A stretch of DNA of 64,000 nt from Hordeum vulgare subsp. vulgare (lineage: Eukaryota; Streptophyta; Magnoliopsida; Poales; Poaceae): positions 202,085,689 to 202,149,688 of the forward strand of contig NC_058523.1 of assembly GCF_904849725.1 (NCBI RefSeq), written 5' to 3'. The number at the start of each line of letters is the position of its first letter. The first letter of the stretch is position 1. The translations under genes and the position numbers were made by a program. Shown in pieces: positions 22,290 through 34,165 of the stretch. The notes below the pieces were generated by a model. It saw only the letters and a program-made list of their open reading frames with translations, was not told where the DNA came from and did not search any database.

Positions 22290-23939
22290 TGCTACTGCAA
22301 CAAAAGACCTTCCAATGGCACCAGAAACACGTGCTAACGGGAGCCTATTCTTGTCTTGATTCTCCTCAGCAACGGCACCAGGAATCCTTCTACTACGGCT
22401 ACGCCTTAAGGGTCTTCCTAGGAAAATATGCAAAGGATTCCCCCGCAGCCTTGGAGCCTTGCGTTGGTATTCCATCGAAGCGGAAAGGGTGATGTAGCGC
22501 AGCGGTCGTAAGTATTTCCCTCAATTTTGAGAACCAAGGTATTGATCCAGTGAAGGAGTATCACAAGTGCCTGCACAAACACAAAAAGCTTGCTCCCAAC
22601 GCTATAAAGGGGTTGTCAATCCCTTATAGATTGTTTGCCAAGTGAGAACTGAAAGAAACAAAGTAAAAAAGCAAAGTAAAAGCAAAGTGGAAACGATAGG
22701 TGTGAATAGACCCGGGGGCCGTAGTGTTTACTAGTGGCTTCTCTCTTGAAAGCAAGTAGACGGTGGGTGAACAAATTACTGTCGTGCAATTGATAGAATC
22801 GCGCAAAGTCGTGACGTCATCTATGACAATGATTATATCTATAGACATCACGTCCAAAACAAGTAGACCAATACTTTCTGCATCTACTACTATTACTCCA
22901 CACGTCGACCGCTATCCAGCATGCATCTAGTGTATTAAGTCCAAAAGAAAAGAGTAACGCCTTAAGCAAGACGACATGATGTAGATGGACAATCTCATAT
23001 CTACGACAAAGCCCACCTTGTTACCCTTGATGGCAACTACACGGTGTGTGCCTTGCTGCCCCTACTATCACTGGGAAAGGTCACCACACGGTAAGAACCC
23101 AAAACCAAGCACTTCTCCCATTGCAAGAATCATAGACCTAGTTGGCCAAACAAAACCCAAGACTCGGAGAGACTTACAAGGATATCAAATCATGCATATA
23201 AAAAATCAGCAAAGACTCAAATATATATCATAGATAATCTGATCACAAATCCACAATTCATGAGATCTCGATAAACACACCGCCAAAGAGGATTGCATCG
23301 GATAGATCTCCATGAAGATCATGGAGAACTTTGTATTGAAGATCCAAGAGAGAGAAGAAGCCATCTAGCTACTAACTACGGACCCGTAGGTCTGAAGTGA
23401 ACTACTCACGAGTCATTGGAGGGGCGATGATGTTGATGTAGAAGCCCTCCAACTCCAAAGTCCCCTCCGGCAGGGCACCTGGAAGGGTCTCCAGATGAGA
23501 TCTCCCGGAAACGGAAGCTTGCGGCGGCGGAAAAGTGTTTTCGTGGATTCCCTGTTTTTTTCTTCTGTATTTTAGGGAATATATAGGCGAAGGAGCTAGG
23601 TCAGGGGGGCGCCAAGGAGGCCACAAGCCTGCTAGCCGCCGCCCCCTGGTGGCGGCTACATGGCTTGTGGGCTCCGTGTAGCTCACCTGGCTTGGCCCAC
23701 AAGCCCCGTGATCTTCTTCCGTTCGGGAAAAAATATTTCGGGGATTTTATTCCGTTTGGACTCCGTTCCAAAACCAGATCTGAAAAGAGCCAAAAACACA
23801 GAAAAAACAGGAACTGGCACTTGGTACTGAATTAATAAGTTAGTCCCAAAAAAGATATAAAAGGTACATAAAACATCCAAAGATGACAATATAACAACAT
23901 GAAACCATCAAAAATTATAGATACGTTTGAGACGTATCA
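22290..23939 (-). repeat. 5' LTR of element II
   Basis: It starts TGCTACTGC and ends GAGACGTATCA with an intact tip hairpin GATACGT-TTGAG-ACGTATC (23920-23938). Confidence 0.93.
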
Positions 23940-24659
23940 ATACTCCATTGTCACCTCAAGTATCCGTGGGCATTATTATACGATATGCATCACACAATCT
24001 CAGCATCATCTATTCAACCAACACATAGAACTTCAAAGAGTGCCCCAAAGTTTCTACCGGAGAGTCAAGAATAAAACGTGTGCCAACCTCTATGCATAGA
24101 TTCCCAATGTCACGAAATCCGCAAGTTGATCACCAAAACATACATCAAGTACTCACATGAATATCCCATTGTCACCACAGATAGACACGTGCAAGACATA
24201 CATCAAGTGTTCTCAATTCCTTAAAGACTCAATCCGATAAGATAACTTCAAAGGGAAAACTCAATTCATTACAAGAAGGGAGAGGGGGAAGAACATCATA
24301 GGATCCAACTATAGTAGCAAAGCCTGCAGTACATAAAGATCAAGACATCTCAAGAACACGAGAGAGAGAGAGAGATCAAACACATAGCTACTGGTACATA
24401 CCCTCAGCCCCGAGGGTGGACTACTCCCTCCTCGTCATGGAGATCGTCGGGATGATGAAGATGGAAACCGGAGATGGTTCCCTCTCCGGTAGGGCGCCGA
24501 AACGGGCTCCCGATTGGTTTTTGGTGGCTACAGAGGCTTGCTGCGGTGGAACTCCCGATCTAGGTTTCTTTTTGGGGGGTTTTGTATTTATAGGAATTTA
24601 TGGCGGTGAGATTACGTGAGTTGGGCCCACGAGGAGGTCACAAGCCTGCTTGGCCCTCC

Positions 24660-24679
24660 GGGGGGGGGGGGGGGGGGGG
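24660..24679 (+). repeat. Run of 20 G residues
   Basis: The tract lies in the 3' LTR of element III at a place where the partner LTR reads CCCTCCCGAGGGGGTAGGG (about 30799-30818). It therefore expanded after insertion, or is an assembly artefact. Confidence 0.85.
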
Positions 24680-24986
24680 CTAGGGTGCGCCTACCAGGCT
24701 CGTGACTCCCTCGTGGCTCTTTTGGCCTTCTTCCAAATCTTCGGGGGTCTCTTTTGGTCCAAAAAAATCATCACGAAAGTTTTATTCCATTTGTACCCCG
24801 TTTGATATTCCTATCTGAAAAAGGTCAAAAACAAGGAAAAAATAGGAACTGGCATTGGGCTCTAGGTCAATAGGTTAGTCCCAAAAAATAATATAAAATA
24901 GCATATTCATGCATATAAAACATCCAAAGTTGATAATATAATAGCATGGAACGATAAAAAATTATAGATACGTTGGAGACGTATCA

Positions 24987-27900
24987 AGCATCCCCAAGCT
25001 TAATTGCTGCTCGTCCTCGAGTAGGTAAATGATAAAAACTGAATTTTTTATGTGGAATGCTACCTAACATATATTGTGGCATGAATATTCAGATCCATAT
25101 GATTCAAGACAAAAAGTTTAATCTTGGCATAAGAATAATAATACTTCAAGCATACTAACAAAGCAATCATGTCTTCTCAAAATAACATGGCCAAAGAGAG
25201 TTATCCCTACAATATCATATAGTCTGGCTATGCTCCATCTTCCCCACACAACGTATTTAAATCATGCACAACCCCGGTATTATTCAAGCAATTGTTTTCA
25301 CACTTTTGCTTTCTCAAACCTTTTCAACTCTCACGCAATACAAGAGCGTGAGCCATGGATATAGCACTATAGGTGAAATAGAATATGATGGAGGTTGTGA
25401 GGCAAAAAGGAGGAGATGGTCACATCGACTCGGCATATCAACGGGCTATGGAGATGCGCATTAATAGATATCAATGTGAATGAGTAGGGATTGCCATGCA
25501 AGAGATGGACAAGAGCTATAAGTTTATGAAAGCTCAAAAAGAAACTAAGTGGGTGTGCATCCAACTCGCTGGCTCACGAAGACCTAGGGCAATTGAGGAT
25601 GCCATCATTGGAATATACAAGCCAAGTTCTATAACGAAAATTCCCACTAGTATATGAAAGTGACAATATATGAGACTCTCTATCATGAAGATCATGGTGC
25701 TACTTTGAAGCACAAGTGTGGTAAAAGGATAGTAGCATTGTCCCTTCTCTCTTTTTCTCTCATTTTTTGGGCTCTTTGGGCTCTTTTTTTTCATTTTCAT
25801 TTTTTGTGGGCTCTTTGGCCTCTTTTATTTTATTTTTATAGTCCGGAGTCTCATCCCAACTTGTGAGGGAGTCATAGCTTCCTTCCTTTCCTCACATGGG
25901 ACAATGCTCTAATAATGATGATTATCACACTTTTTTTTACTTAAAACTCGATTCTTAGAACAAAAGATATGACTCTATATGAATGCCTCCGGCAGTGTAC
26001 CGGGATGTGCGATGAATCATGAGTGACATGTATGAAAGATATGAATGGTGGCTTTGCCACAAATACGATGTCAATTACATGATCATGCAAAGCAATATGA
26101 CAATGATGATGCGTGTCATAATAAACGGAATGGTGGAAGTTGCATGGCAATATATCTCGGAATGGCTATGGAAATGCTATGATGGGTAGGTATGGTGGCT
26201 GTTTTGAGGAAGGATATATGGTGGGTGTATGCACCGGCGAAAGTTGTGCGATACTAGAGAGGCTAGCAATGGTGGAAGGGTGAGAGTGCGTATAATCCAT
26301 GGACTCAACATTAGTCATAAAGAACTCACATACTTATTGCAAAAGTTTATTAGCTATCGAAGCATAGTATTAGAGCATGCTCCTAGGGGAAGGGTTGGTA
26401 GGAGTTAACCATCGCACGATCCCGACCTCCACACAAAGGATGACACTCAATAAATAAATCATGCTCCGATTTCATCACATAACGGTTCACCATACGTGCA
26501 TGCTACGGGAATCACAAACTCTAACACAAGTATTTCTATCAATCCACGATTACTCACTAGCATGACTCTAATATCACCATCCTTATATCTCAAAACTACG
26601 TGCAAAGAATCAAACTTCTCATAGTATTCGATGCACTCTATATGAAAGTTTTTATTATATCCCTCTTGAATGCCCATCATATTAGGACTAGATTCATAAC
26701 CTAAGCAAATTACCATGCTGTTTAAGACTCTCAAAATAATATAAGTGAAGCATGAGAGTTCAACTATTTCTATAAAATAAAACCATTTCAACGCTCTACA
26801 AAGATATAAGTGAAGCACTAGAGCAAAAGACAAACTACTCCACAAGATATATGTGAAGCTCAATGAGTAGTTGAATAATTATTTGGCTATGTGAAGACTC
26901 TCCCATCTAAGAATTTCAGATCCTAAGTACCTTATTCAAACAAAATAAAAAAAACTTCAAGTATAGCACGAAACATGTGAAGAAGCAAAAACTTAGGTTC
27001 GACTGATACTAATAGATAATTGTTATAGAAGAAAGGTGGGATGCCAACCGGGGCATCCCCAAGCTTAGACGTTTGAGACTTCTTGAAATATGGATTGGGG
27101 ATGACTTGGGCATACCCAAACTTGAGCTTTTTGTGTCTCATTAATTCCTCTCATATGACGGTTTCCGAAATCTTAAAAACTTCATCCACACAAAACTCAA
27201 CAAGAACTCGTGAGATAGGTCAGTATAAATCAATGCAAAACTTTATCATCCTCTACTGTAGAAAATCACTAAAATCATTATTTGACATTGCATACTAAAT
27301 GCCTGTGCATATTTAAAACTCCCATCCTCAAATGGAATCATTAAACAAGCAAACATATGCGAACAATGCAAACATAACATCAATCTGCCTAAACAGAACA
27401 GTCTATGAATAATGCAGCAACATACATACTTAATTAACTCCAAAAAATCTGAACAAATTCCACGCTGTAGATAATTTATAATATCATACGGTGTCCAAAT
27501 TTCAAGTTATTCTGACATACAGAAAATTCTAGGGAATTTTTGCACTACAAGCAAACTTTTTGTTTTGGAACAACAACTCCTATACTTGCAAATTAAGCAT
27601 GGTAAAGGCTATCCTTGACATTTTTATTGAACTAAATGATTAAAAACATTGATCTGAATAACAGAAAGCAAGTATTAATAAAAGAAAATGAGGCTCCAAG
27701 CAAAACACATATCATGTGGTGAAATAAAATATAGCCCAAGTAAAGTTACCGATGGATTGAGAACGAAAGAGGGGATGCCTTCCCGGGGCATCCCCAAGCT
27801 TAGGCTCTTTGGTGTCCTTGAATATGGCTTTGGGGTTCCTTGGGCATACCCAAGCTTAGGCTCTTTCCACTCCTTGTTCCATAGTCCATCGAAACTCTAC

Positions 27901-28453
27901 CCAAAACTTGAAAACTTCAGAACACAAAACTTAACGGAACTTCGTGAGATGGGTTAGTATGATAACGAGAAAATCAGTCACTTGGGTACTGTAAAAACAA
28001 GAGTCATAAATATTTTCACACAACTCCTACTGTATCTTACTATTTCCACAATTTATATTACTCAATATAATCTATGGAAACACCAAAACAAGCAAACTAT
28101 GCATTGAAAATAGAATCTGTCAAAAAAAGAACAGTCTGTAATGATCTGAATGATAACCATACTTCTGCACATCCAAAAATTCTGATTTTTTATGACAATT
28201 AAGTAAATCTGTACATCAATCAGCAGAAAAAAGAGTCAACCTAAAATAACACTCTGTATAGAAATTAGATATGATTTCGCGAGCGCAAAGTTTCTGTCTT
28301 TTTCAGCATGATCAAACAACTATCACCCAAACTAATGATAAAGGCTTTACTTGGAACTTTATTGAAATAAAATCTATAAAACATGATTAGTACAGTAGAT
28401 TAATGATGTGAACACACAAAAACAGTAAGTATACATATTGGGCTGTCTCCCAA
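24987..28453 (-). other. Polypurine tract and non-coding 3' domain of element III, with two hairpin modules
   Basis: AGCATCCCCAAGCTT (24987 onward) and CTCGTCCTCGAG (25010-25021) match elements I and II. Hairpins GGGATGCC/GGCATCCC (27038-27059) and GGGGATGCC/GGCATCCCC (27771-27795) lie about 730 bp apart, and each is followed by a second GGGCATACCCAA motif. Text around both is similar, so the module was duplicated. The junction hairpin at 28438-28453 is TTGGG-CTGTCT-CCCAA. No protein-like ORF is seen. Confidence 0.6.
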
Positions 28454-28506
28454 CAAGCACTTTTCTTTAATGCCTTTCAAGCTAGGCATGATGATTTCAA
28501 TGATGC

Positions 28507-29298
28507 TCACATAAAAGATAAGGATTGAAACATAATGGAAGCATCATGGAGCATATGACTAGCACATTTAAGTCTAATCCACTTCCTATGCATAGGGATT
28601 TTGTGATCAAACAATTTATTGGAGCAAGAATCAAGTAGCATAGGAAGATAAAACAAGCATGACTTTAAAAGTTTCAACACATGGAGAGGAAGCTTGATAT
28701 TATTGCAATATGTAGAAGCATATGATCCTCTCTCATAATAATTTTCAGTAGGATCATGAATGAATTCAACAATATAACCAGCACCTAAATCATTATTTTC
28801 ATGATCTACAAGCATAGAAATTTTACTACTCTCCACATAAGGAAATTTATTCTCATCAATAGTAGTGGGAGTATCGTAAAAGAATTGAACACTACGAATT
28901 GTTTCCACATTAAAAGAGTAATGTTCAGTAAGAGGGTACTCATAATTGTGACAAGTTTTATTATCATTCTTCTTTATAGCATAAGTATCATCACAATATT
29001 CATCATAGATAGGGGGCATGCTTTCATCATAATAATTTTGATCATTCAAAGTGGGGGAACTAAAAAGATCATCTTCATCAAACATAGCATCCCCAAGCTT
29101 GTGGCTTTGCATATCATTAGCATCATGGGTATTCAAAGAATTCATACTAACAACATTGCAATCATGCTCATCATTCACATATTTTATACCAAGCATTCTA
29201 TGAAAGTCTTCTTTTAGCACTTGAGCACAATTTTCATTTCCATCATTTTCACGAAAGATATTAAAATGATGAAGCATATGAGGCAACCTTAATTCCAT
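28507..29298 (-). CDS. Intact orphan retroelement ORF, 263 residues (element III)
   Basis: The ATG at 29298 gives MELRLPHMLHHFNIF, and the frame is open to the stop at 28507. It is the only sizeable undamaged ORF in elements I, II, III and V. The N-terminal half is acidic with many Asn, Asp and Tyr residues. The C-terminal half holds MLVDHEN, YIVEFIHDPTENYYERGS, a Leu-rich stretch LPLHVLKLLKS and KIPMHRKWIRLK, and ends MFQSLSFM. These blocks align with the frameshifted ORF of element I, although the LTRs of I and III differ. I see no protease, RT, RNase H, integrase or zinc-knuckle motif. It sits where gag would start, about 100 bp from the primer site. The function is unknown. Retention of the frame might mean recent insertion or selection. 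An aberrant structural protein is one possibility. Confidence 0.6.
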   Translation of the reverse strand: MELRLPHMLHHFNIFRENDGNENCAQVLKEDFHRMLGIKYVNDEHDCNVVSMNSLNTHDANDMQSHKLGDAMFDEDDLFSSPTLNDQNYYDESMPPIYDEYCDDTYAIKKNDNKTCHNYEYPLTEHYSFNVETIRSVQFFYDTPTTIDENKFPYVESSKISMLVDHENNDLGAGYIVEFIHDPTENYYERGSYASTYCNNIKLPLHVLKLLKSCLFYLPMLLDSCSNKLFDHKIPMHRKWIRLKCASHMLHDASIMFQSLSFM

Positions 29299-29396
29299 TT
29301 TTTTGTAGTTTTCTATTAATAAACTAAACTAGTGATAAAACAAGAAACTAAAAGATTCGATTGCAAGATCTAAAGATATACCTTCAAGCGCTAACC

Positions 29397-29414
29397 TCCC
29401 CGTTAACGACGCCA
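29397..29414 (-). promoter_or_regulatory. Degenerate tRNA-Asp-like primer-binding site (element III)
   Basis: TCCCCGTTAACGACGCCA differs from the tRNA-Asp 3' end at three positions and lies 10 bp from the 5' LTR. Confidence 0.65.
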
Positions 29415-29424
29415 TAAAAGAGCT

Positions 29425-31117
29425 TGATGTCTACTACGCAACCTTCTCCTTGTAGACGTTGTTGGGCCTCCAAGTGCAGAGGTTTGTAGGACAGTAGCAA
29501 TTTTCCCTCAAGTGGGTGACCTAAGGTTTATCAATCCGCGGGAGGCGTAGGATGAAAATGTTCTCTCTCAATAAACCCTGCAACCAAATAACAAAGAGCC
29601 TCTTGTGTCCCCAACACACCCAATACAATGGTAAGTTGTATAGGTGCACTAGTTCGGCGAAGAGATGGTGATAGAAGTGCAATATGGATGGTAGATATAG
29701 GTTTTTGTAATCTGAAAATATAAAAACAGAAAGGTAATTAATAATAAAAGTGAGCACGAACGGTATTGCAATGCGTGAAAACAAGGCCTAGGGTTCATAC
29801 TTTCACTAGTGAAGTTCTCTCAACAATGATAACATAATTAGATCATAAAGCTAGCCCTCAACATGCAACAAAGAGTCACTCCAAAGTCACTAATAGGGGA
29901 GAACAAACGAAGATATTATTGTCGGGTATGAAACCATCACAAAGTTATTCTTTCTGATTGATCTATTCAAGAGTCCGTAGTAAAATAACACGAAGCTATT
30001 CTTTCCATTCAATCTATCCTAGAGTTTGTACTAGAATAACACCTTAAGACACATATCAACCAATACCCTAATGTCACCTAGATACTCCATTGTCACCTCA
30101 AGTATCCATGGGCATGATTATACGATATGCATCACACAATCTCAGAATCATCTATTCAACCAACACATAGAACTTCAAAGAGTGCCCCAAAGTTTCTACC
30201 GAAGAGTCAAGAATAAAACGTGTGCCAACCTCCATGCATAGATTCCCAATGTCACGAAACCCGCAAGTTGATCACCAAAACATACATCAAGTACTCACAT
30301 GAATATCCCATTGTCACCACAGATAGACACGCACAAGACATACATGATGTGTTCTCAATTCCTTAAAGACTTAATCCGATAAGATAACTTCAAAGGGAGA
30401 ACTCAATTCATTACAAGAAGGGAGAGGGGGCAGAACATCATAGGATCCAACTATAGTAGCAAAGCCCGCGGTACATCGGGATCAAGACATCTCAAGAACA
30501 CGAGAGAGAGAGAGAGAGATCAAACACATAGCTACTGGTACATACCCTCAGCCCCGAGGGTGGACTACTCCCTCCTCATCATGAAGATCGCCGGGATGAT
30601 GAAGATGGCCACCGAATATGGTTCCCCCTCCAGCAGGGCGCCGTAACGGGCTCCCGATTGGTTTTTGGTGGCTACAGAGGCTTGCGGTGGCGCAACTCCT
30701 GATCTAGGTTTCTTTTTGGGGGTTTCTATATTTATAGGAATTTATGGCGGTGGAATTACGTTAGTTGGGCCCACGAGGAGGTTACGAGTCTGCTAGGCCC
30801 TCCCGAGGGGGTAGGGCGTGTCTACCAGGCTCGTGACTCCCTCGTGGCTCTTCTGGCCTTCTTCCAAAGCTTCGGGGGTCTCTTTTGGTCCAAAAAAAAT
30901 CATCGTGAAAGTTTTATTCCATTTGGACTCCGTTTGATATTCCTATCTGAAAAAGGTCAAAAACAAGGAAAAAATAGGAACTGGCACTAGGCTCTAGGTC
31001 AATAGGTTAGTCCCAAAAATAATATAAAATAGCATATTCATGCATATAAAATATCCAAAGTTGATAATATAATAGCATGGAACGATAAAAAATTATAGAT
31101 ACGTTGGAGACGTATCA
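29425..31117 (-). repeat. 5' LTR of element III
   Basis: It starts TGATGTCTACTACG and ends GGAGACGTATCA. The tip hairpin is GATACGT-TGGAG-ACGTATC (31098-31116). A (GA)n tract lies near 30502-30519. It is followed directly by the CTCCT duplication and the resumed RT frame of element IV. Confidence 0.93.
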
Positions 31118-33034
31118 CTCCTCCATGGAGAAGCGGAAAGTGATCAACGAGGAGATCGCTCGGCTCCTAGCTGCCGAGTTGATTCGCGATGTTTACCACT
31201 CCGTGTGGTTGGCGAATGTGCTCCTCGTGCCAAAGAAGAACAATACACTCCGAATATGTATTGACTTCAAGCATCTCAATCAGGCCTGCCCGAAGGACCA
31301 CTTCCCTTTTCCTCACATACATCAAATCGTTGATTCTACTGCCGGATGTGAACGCCTGTCGTTCCTGGATGCGTACTCCGGGTACCACCAGATCCGAATA
31401 TATGGACCAGATGAAATAAAAACAGCCTCCATCACCCCAGTCGGGTGTTTTTGCTACACCACAATGCCATTCGGTCTAAAAAACGTTGGGGCTACGTTCC
31501 AACATATGATTCAAAAATGTTTGTAGAGATAGATCCGTCGGAATGTCGATGCATACATGGACGACATCGTGGTCAAGTCCAGGAAAAGTTCCGACCTTCT
31601 GGCAGACCTCACCGAAACCTTCAACGCTTTGGGATCAAGCTCAATCCAGCCAAGTGCACCTTCGGTGTACCGACTCGTAAGTTACTCGGTTTTCTCGTTT
31701 CCGAGCGAGGGATCGGTGCTAACCCCGACAAGATCGGAGCCATCGTTCAGATGAGACGGCCCGAGCGCATTCATGACGTGCAAAGGCTCACGGGCTGCCT
31801 CGCGGCCCATAGTCGGTTTATCTCTCGACTCAGAGAGAAAGCCTTGCCTCCCTACCGATTGTTGAAGAAAGCCGACAGGTTCGAGTGGATTGATGAGGCA
31901 CAAGTCGCATTCGACCAACTCAAGGCCCTACTTTCCACCCAGCCGGTGTTGGCTACTCCGTGCAGCCAGGAGCCCTTGCTCCTGTACATCGCTGCCACTA
32001 GCCAAGTGGTTAGCACCGTACTCACCATGAAGCGGGAAGAATCCGACAAAGCTCACAAGGTACAAATACCAATATACTACATTTCCGAAGTGTCGACCTC
32101 TTCAAATAAAAGGTACCCGCACTATCAGAAGCTGGTTTGTGGGATTTACCTGACCGTAAAGAAGGTGGTCCCATACTTCAAAGATCATTCGGTCACATTC
32201 ATCAGCGACGCTTCCCTAAAACAAATTCTGCACAGTCAGGACGCTACTGGCCGAGTGACCAAATGGGCGATTGAACTCCTACCGCTGGAGGTCAAGTTTG
32301 AAGACAAGAAAGCAATCAAGTCTCAGGCTCTCGCAGATTTCCTCGCCAAGTGGGTAGAGCAAGAGCAGCCTGCTCCAGTCGTCCCCGAGCATTGGACTAT
32401 GTCCTTTGATGGATCCAAGATGCTCCATGGCTCGGGGGCTGGGGTGGATCTCATTTCCCCCAAGGGAGACCGGTTGAGCTACGTGCTCCAGATTCACTTT
32501 GATTCGTCCAACAATGAGGCCGAGTACGAGGCTCTCTCGTATGGGCTTCCCATGTCCATCTCACTCGATATCCGTCGATTGATGGTTTACCACGACTCGG
32601 ATCTCATCATCAACCAAGTCATGAAGGAAAGAGACATTTGAAGCCCAGCTATGATAGCCTACTGCAACACTGTCAGAAAGATGGCGAAGAACTTTGAAGG
32701 ATTGGAACTACACCATGTGTCCCGAGCCCAGAACCAAGCAGCTGACGACTTGGCGAAGATCGGGTCCACTCAAAGGATTGTTCCAAAGGGCGTGTTCCTC
32801 GAGCACCTACGCGCCCCCTCGGTTAAGGAGGACCATTTCACCGAGGAGCCCCTACAAGCAATCGGTCCGTCCGATCCAACTCAGATTGATGCCCCAGCTG
32901 TGGTGGATCCCATCCATGAGATGCTGGTCATCACTCCCGTGTGGACACAACCCTACTTAGCTTACTTGCTCCGGAAAGAGTTTCCCGAGGACGAGGAGGA
33001 ACCCCGCCAGATCGTTCGGCGGTCTAAAGCTTTC
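31118..33034 (+). pseudogene. RT and two RNase H domains of element IV, broken
   Basis: After element III the RT resumes with KVINEEIARLLAAELIRDVY, LRICIDFKHLNQACPKD, LSFLDAYSGYHQI and TMPFGLKNVGATFQ, then a TAG at 31524-31526. The catalytic YMDD is intact (31553-31564) but in a shifted frame. A second shift near 31630 restores LNPAKCTFGV and LLGFLVSERGI. The connection and RT-linked RNase H follow (FISDASLKQIL). A second RNase H follows with MSFDGSKMLHGSG, SSNNEAEYEAL and VYHDSDLIINQV, a stop near 32639, then AADDLAKIGST. Two RNase H domains are the hallmark of Tat elements. The reactions are synthesis of cDNA and removal of its RNA template. At least two frameshifts and two stops disable it. 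Confidence 0.85.
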
Positions 33035-33037
33035 TAA

Positions 33038-34165
33038 GTACTTGGAGACAAATTATACAAAAAGAGTGCTACAGGAGTCAGCCAGAAGTGCATCTCTCTA
33101 GAGGAGGGACTTCAAATCCTGCAAGAGATCCACTTGGGAACCTGCGGCCACCATGCGTCCTCTCGAACCTTGGTGGCAAAGGCCTTCCGAGTGCGTTTTT
33201 ATTGGCCTCGCGCCAATCAGGCGACAAAGGACATGGTGGACTTGCGCGTCGGATGCCAATTCTACATTGAAGACAATCCCACTCACCTAGCCATTCGCCA
33301 TATGGGGCATCGACATGGTCGGCCCTCTGCGCACCGGGTCAAGTGGATTCACTCGCTTGCTGGTTGCGGTGGTTAAGTTCACCAAGTGGGTCGAAGCCAA
33401 GCCAATCAAAAGCTTGGACTCGGCGACCGCCGCCAGCTTCATTAGACAGATCATCTTCCAATTTCGAGTCCCCCACGACATCATCACCGACAACGGGTCC
33501 AACTTCGACTTGGATGAATTTCGCGAGTTCTGCAACTCCTAGGGCACTCGGGTGCAACTCCCAGGGCACTCGGGTTAACTATGCCTCCGTGGCACAACCA
33601 CAGTCGAACGAACAAGACGAGCGGGCGAATGGTATGATACTCCAAGGCTTGAAGCCCCGACTGATGAGGGATCTCAAATACGCTGCTCGCGCGTGGGTTG
33701 AGGAGTTGCCATGTGTCCCATGGGTAATGCGAACGACTCCAAATCGCTCCATCGGACGGACTCCCTTCTTCTTGGTGTACGGCTCGGAAGAAGTCCTGCC
33801 GAGGGACTTGCGTCACAGCTCCCCCCGGGTGGAGCAGTACAACAAAGCTGAAGCTGAAGCAGCGCGCCAAGATAACCTTGATCTTCTAGAGGAAGAGAGG
33901 GAGCTAGCCCTTATCCGATCCATGACGTACCAGCAGGACCTTCGACACTACCATGACAGATAAGTCAGGGGCCGAGCGTTTCAAGATGGGGATCTGGTCC
34001 TTCGACTGGACCAACAAAGACCTCACAAGCTGGCGCCTCCATGGCAAGGGCCATACACCATCTCCAAAGTTCTGCACAATGGGGCTTACCGACTGTACAA
34101 CATCGACAATGACACAGAGGAACCCACAACTTGGGACGCGGACCTACTCCGCAAGTTCTACACAT
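33038..34165 (+). pseudogene. Integrase of element IV, broken
   Basis: The zinc-binding domain is visible as HLGTCGHHASSRTL and FYWPRANQATKDM...CQFY. The catalytic triad is traceable across three frames: the first Asp in WGIDMVGPLRTG (about 33305), the second in IITDNGSNFD (about 33485), and the Glu in NEQDERANGMIL (about 33615). A 22-bp tandem duplication (33531-33574) causes a stop and frame change between the second and third residues. The C-terminal domain continues to 33960. After another shift it reads DGDLVLRLDQQRP, APPWQGPYTISKVL and WDADLLRKFYT, ending near 34165. The product would insert element cDNA into chromosomes. It cannot do so in this copy. Confidence 0.83.
33531..33574. repeat. 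22-bp tandem duplication in integrase
   Basis: TGCAACTCCTAGGGCACTCG (33531 onward) is repeated from 33553 as TGCAACTCCCAGGGCACTCG; both continue GG. The length is not a multiple of three, and the first copy also contains TAG. Confidence 0.85.

Larger units (their letters stand above)
17069..23939 (-). mobile_element. Non-autonomous Athila-type LTR retrotransposon, element II
   Basis: It has LTRs at 17069-18702 and 22290-23939 and a perfect ATACT target duplication. The tRNA-Asp primer site is exact (22262-22279). The LTRs and the 3' non-coding domain match element I closely. The coding cassette between junction hairpin and primer site is different: a gag fragment instead of the orphan ORF. 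No protease, RT or integrase is present. Placement near Athila rests on the gag motifs. Confidence 0.94.
16407..24986 (-). repeat. 3' LTR of element III, split by element II
   Basis: Residues 16407-17068 and 23945-24986 together align with 29425-31117. The interruption is marked by ATACT at 17064-17068 and 23940-23944. The right segment contains a (GA)n tract near 24359-24375 and a 20-base G run that the partner LTR lacks. Confidence 0.92.
16407..31117 (-). mobile_element. Non-autonomous LTR retrotransposon, element III
   Basis: The LTRs start TGATGTCTACTACGCAACC (plus strand) and end GGAGACGTATCA. CTCCT flanks both sides (16402-16406 and 31118-31122). The left LTR (16407-17068 plus 23945-24986) is split by element II. 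The right LTR (29425-31117) is whole at 1693 bp. In minus-strand sense it has a degenerate tRNA-Asp-like primer site, one intact orphan ORF of 263 residues, a 3.5-kb non-coding domain with two hairpin modules, and a polypurine tract. No polymerase genes are present. Confidence 0.93.
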
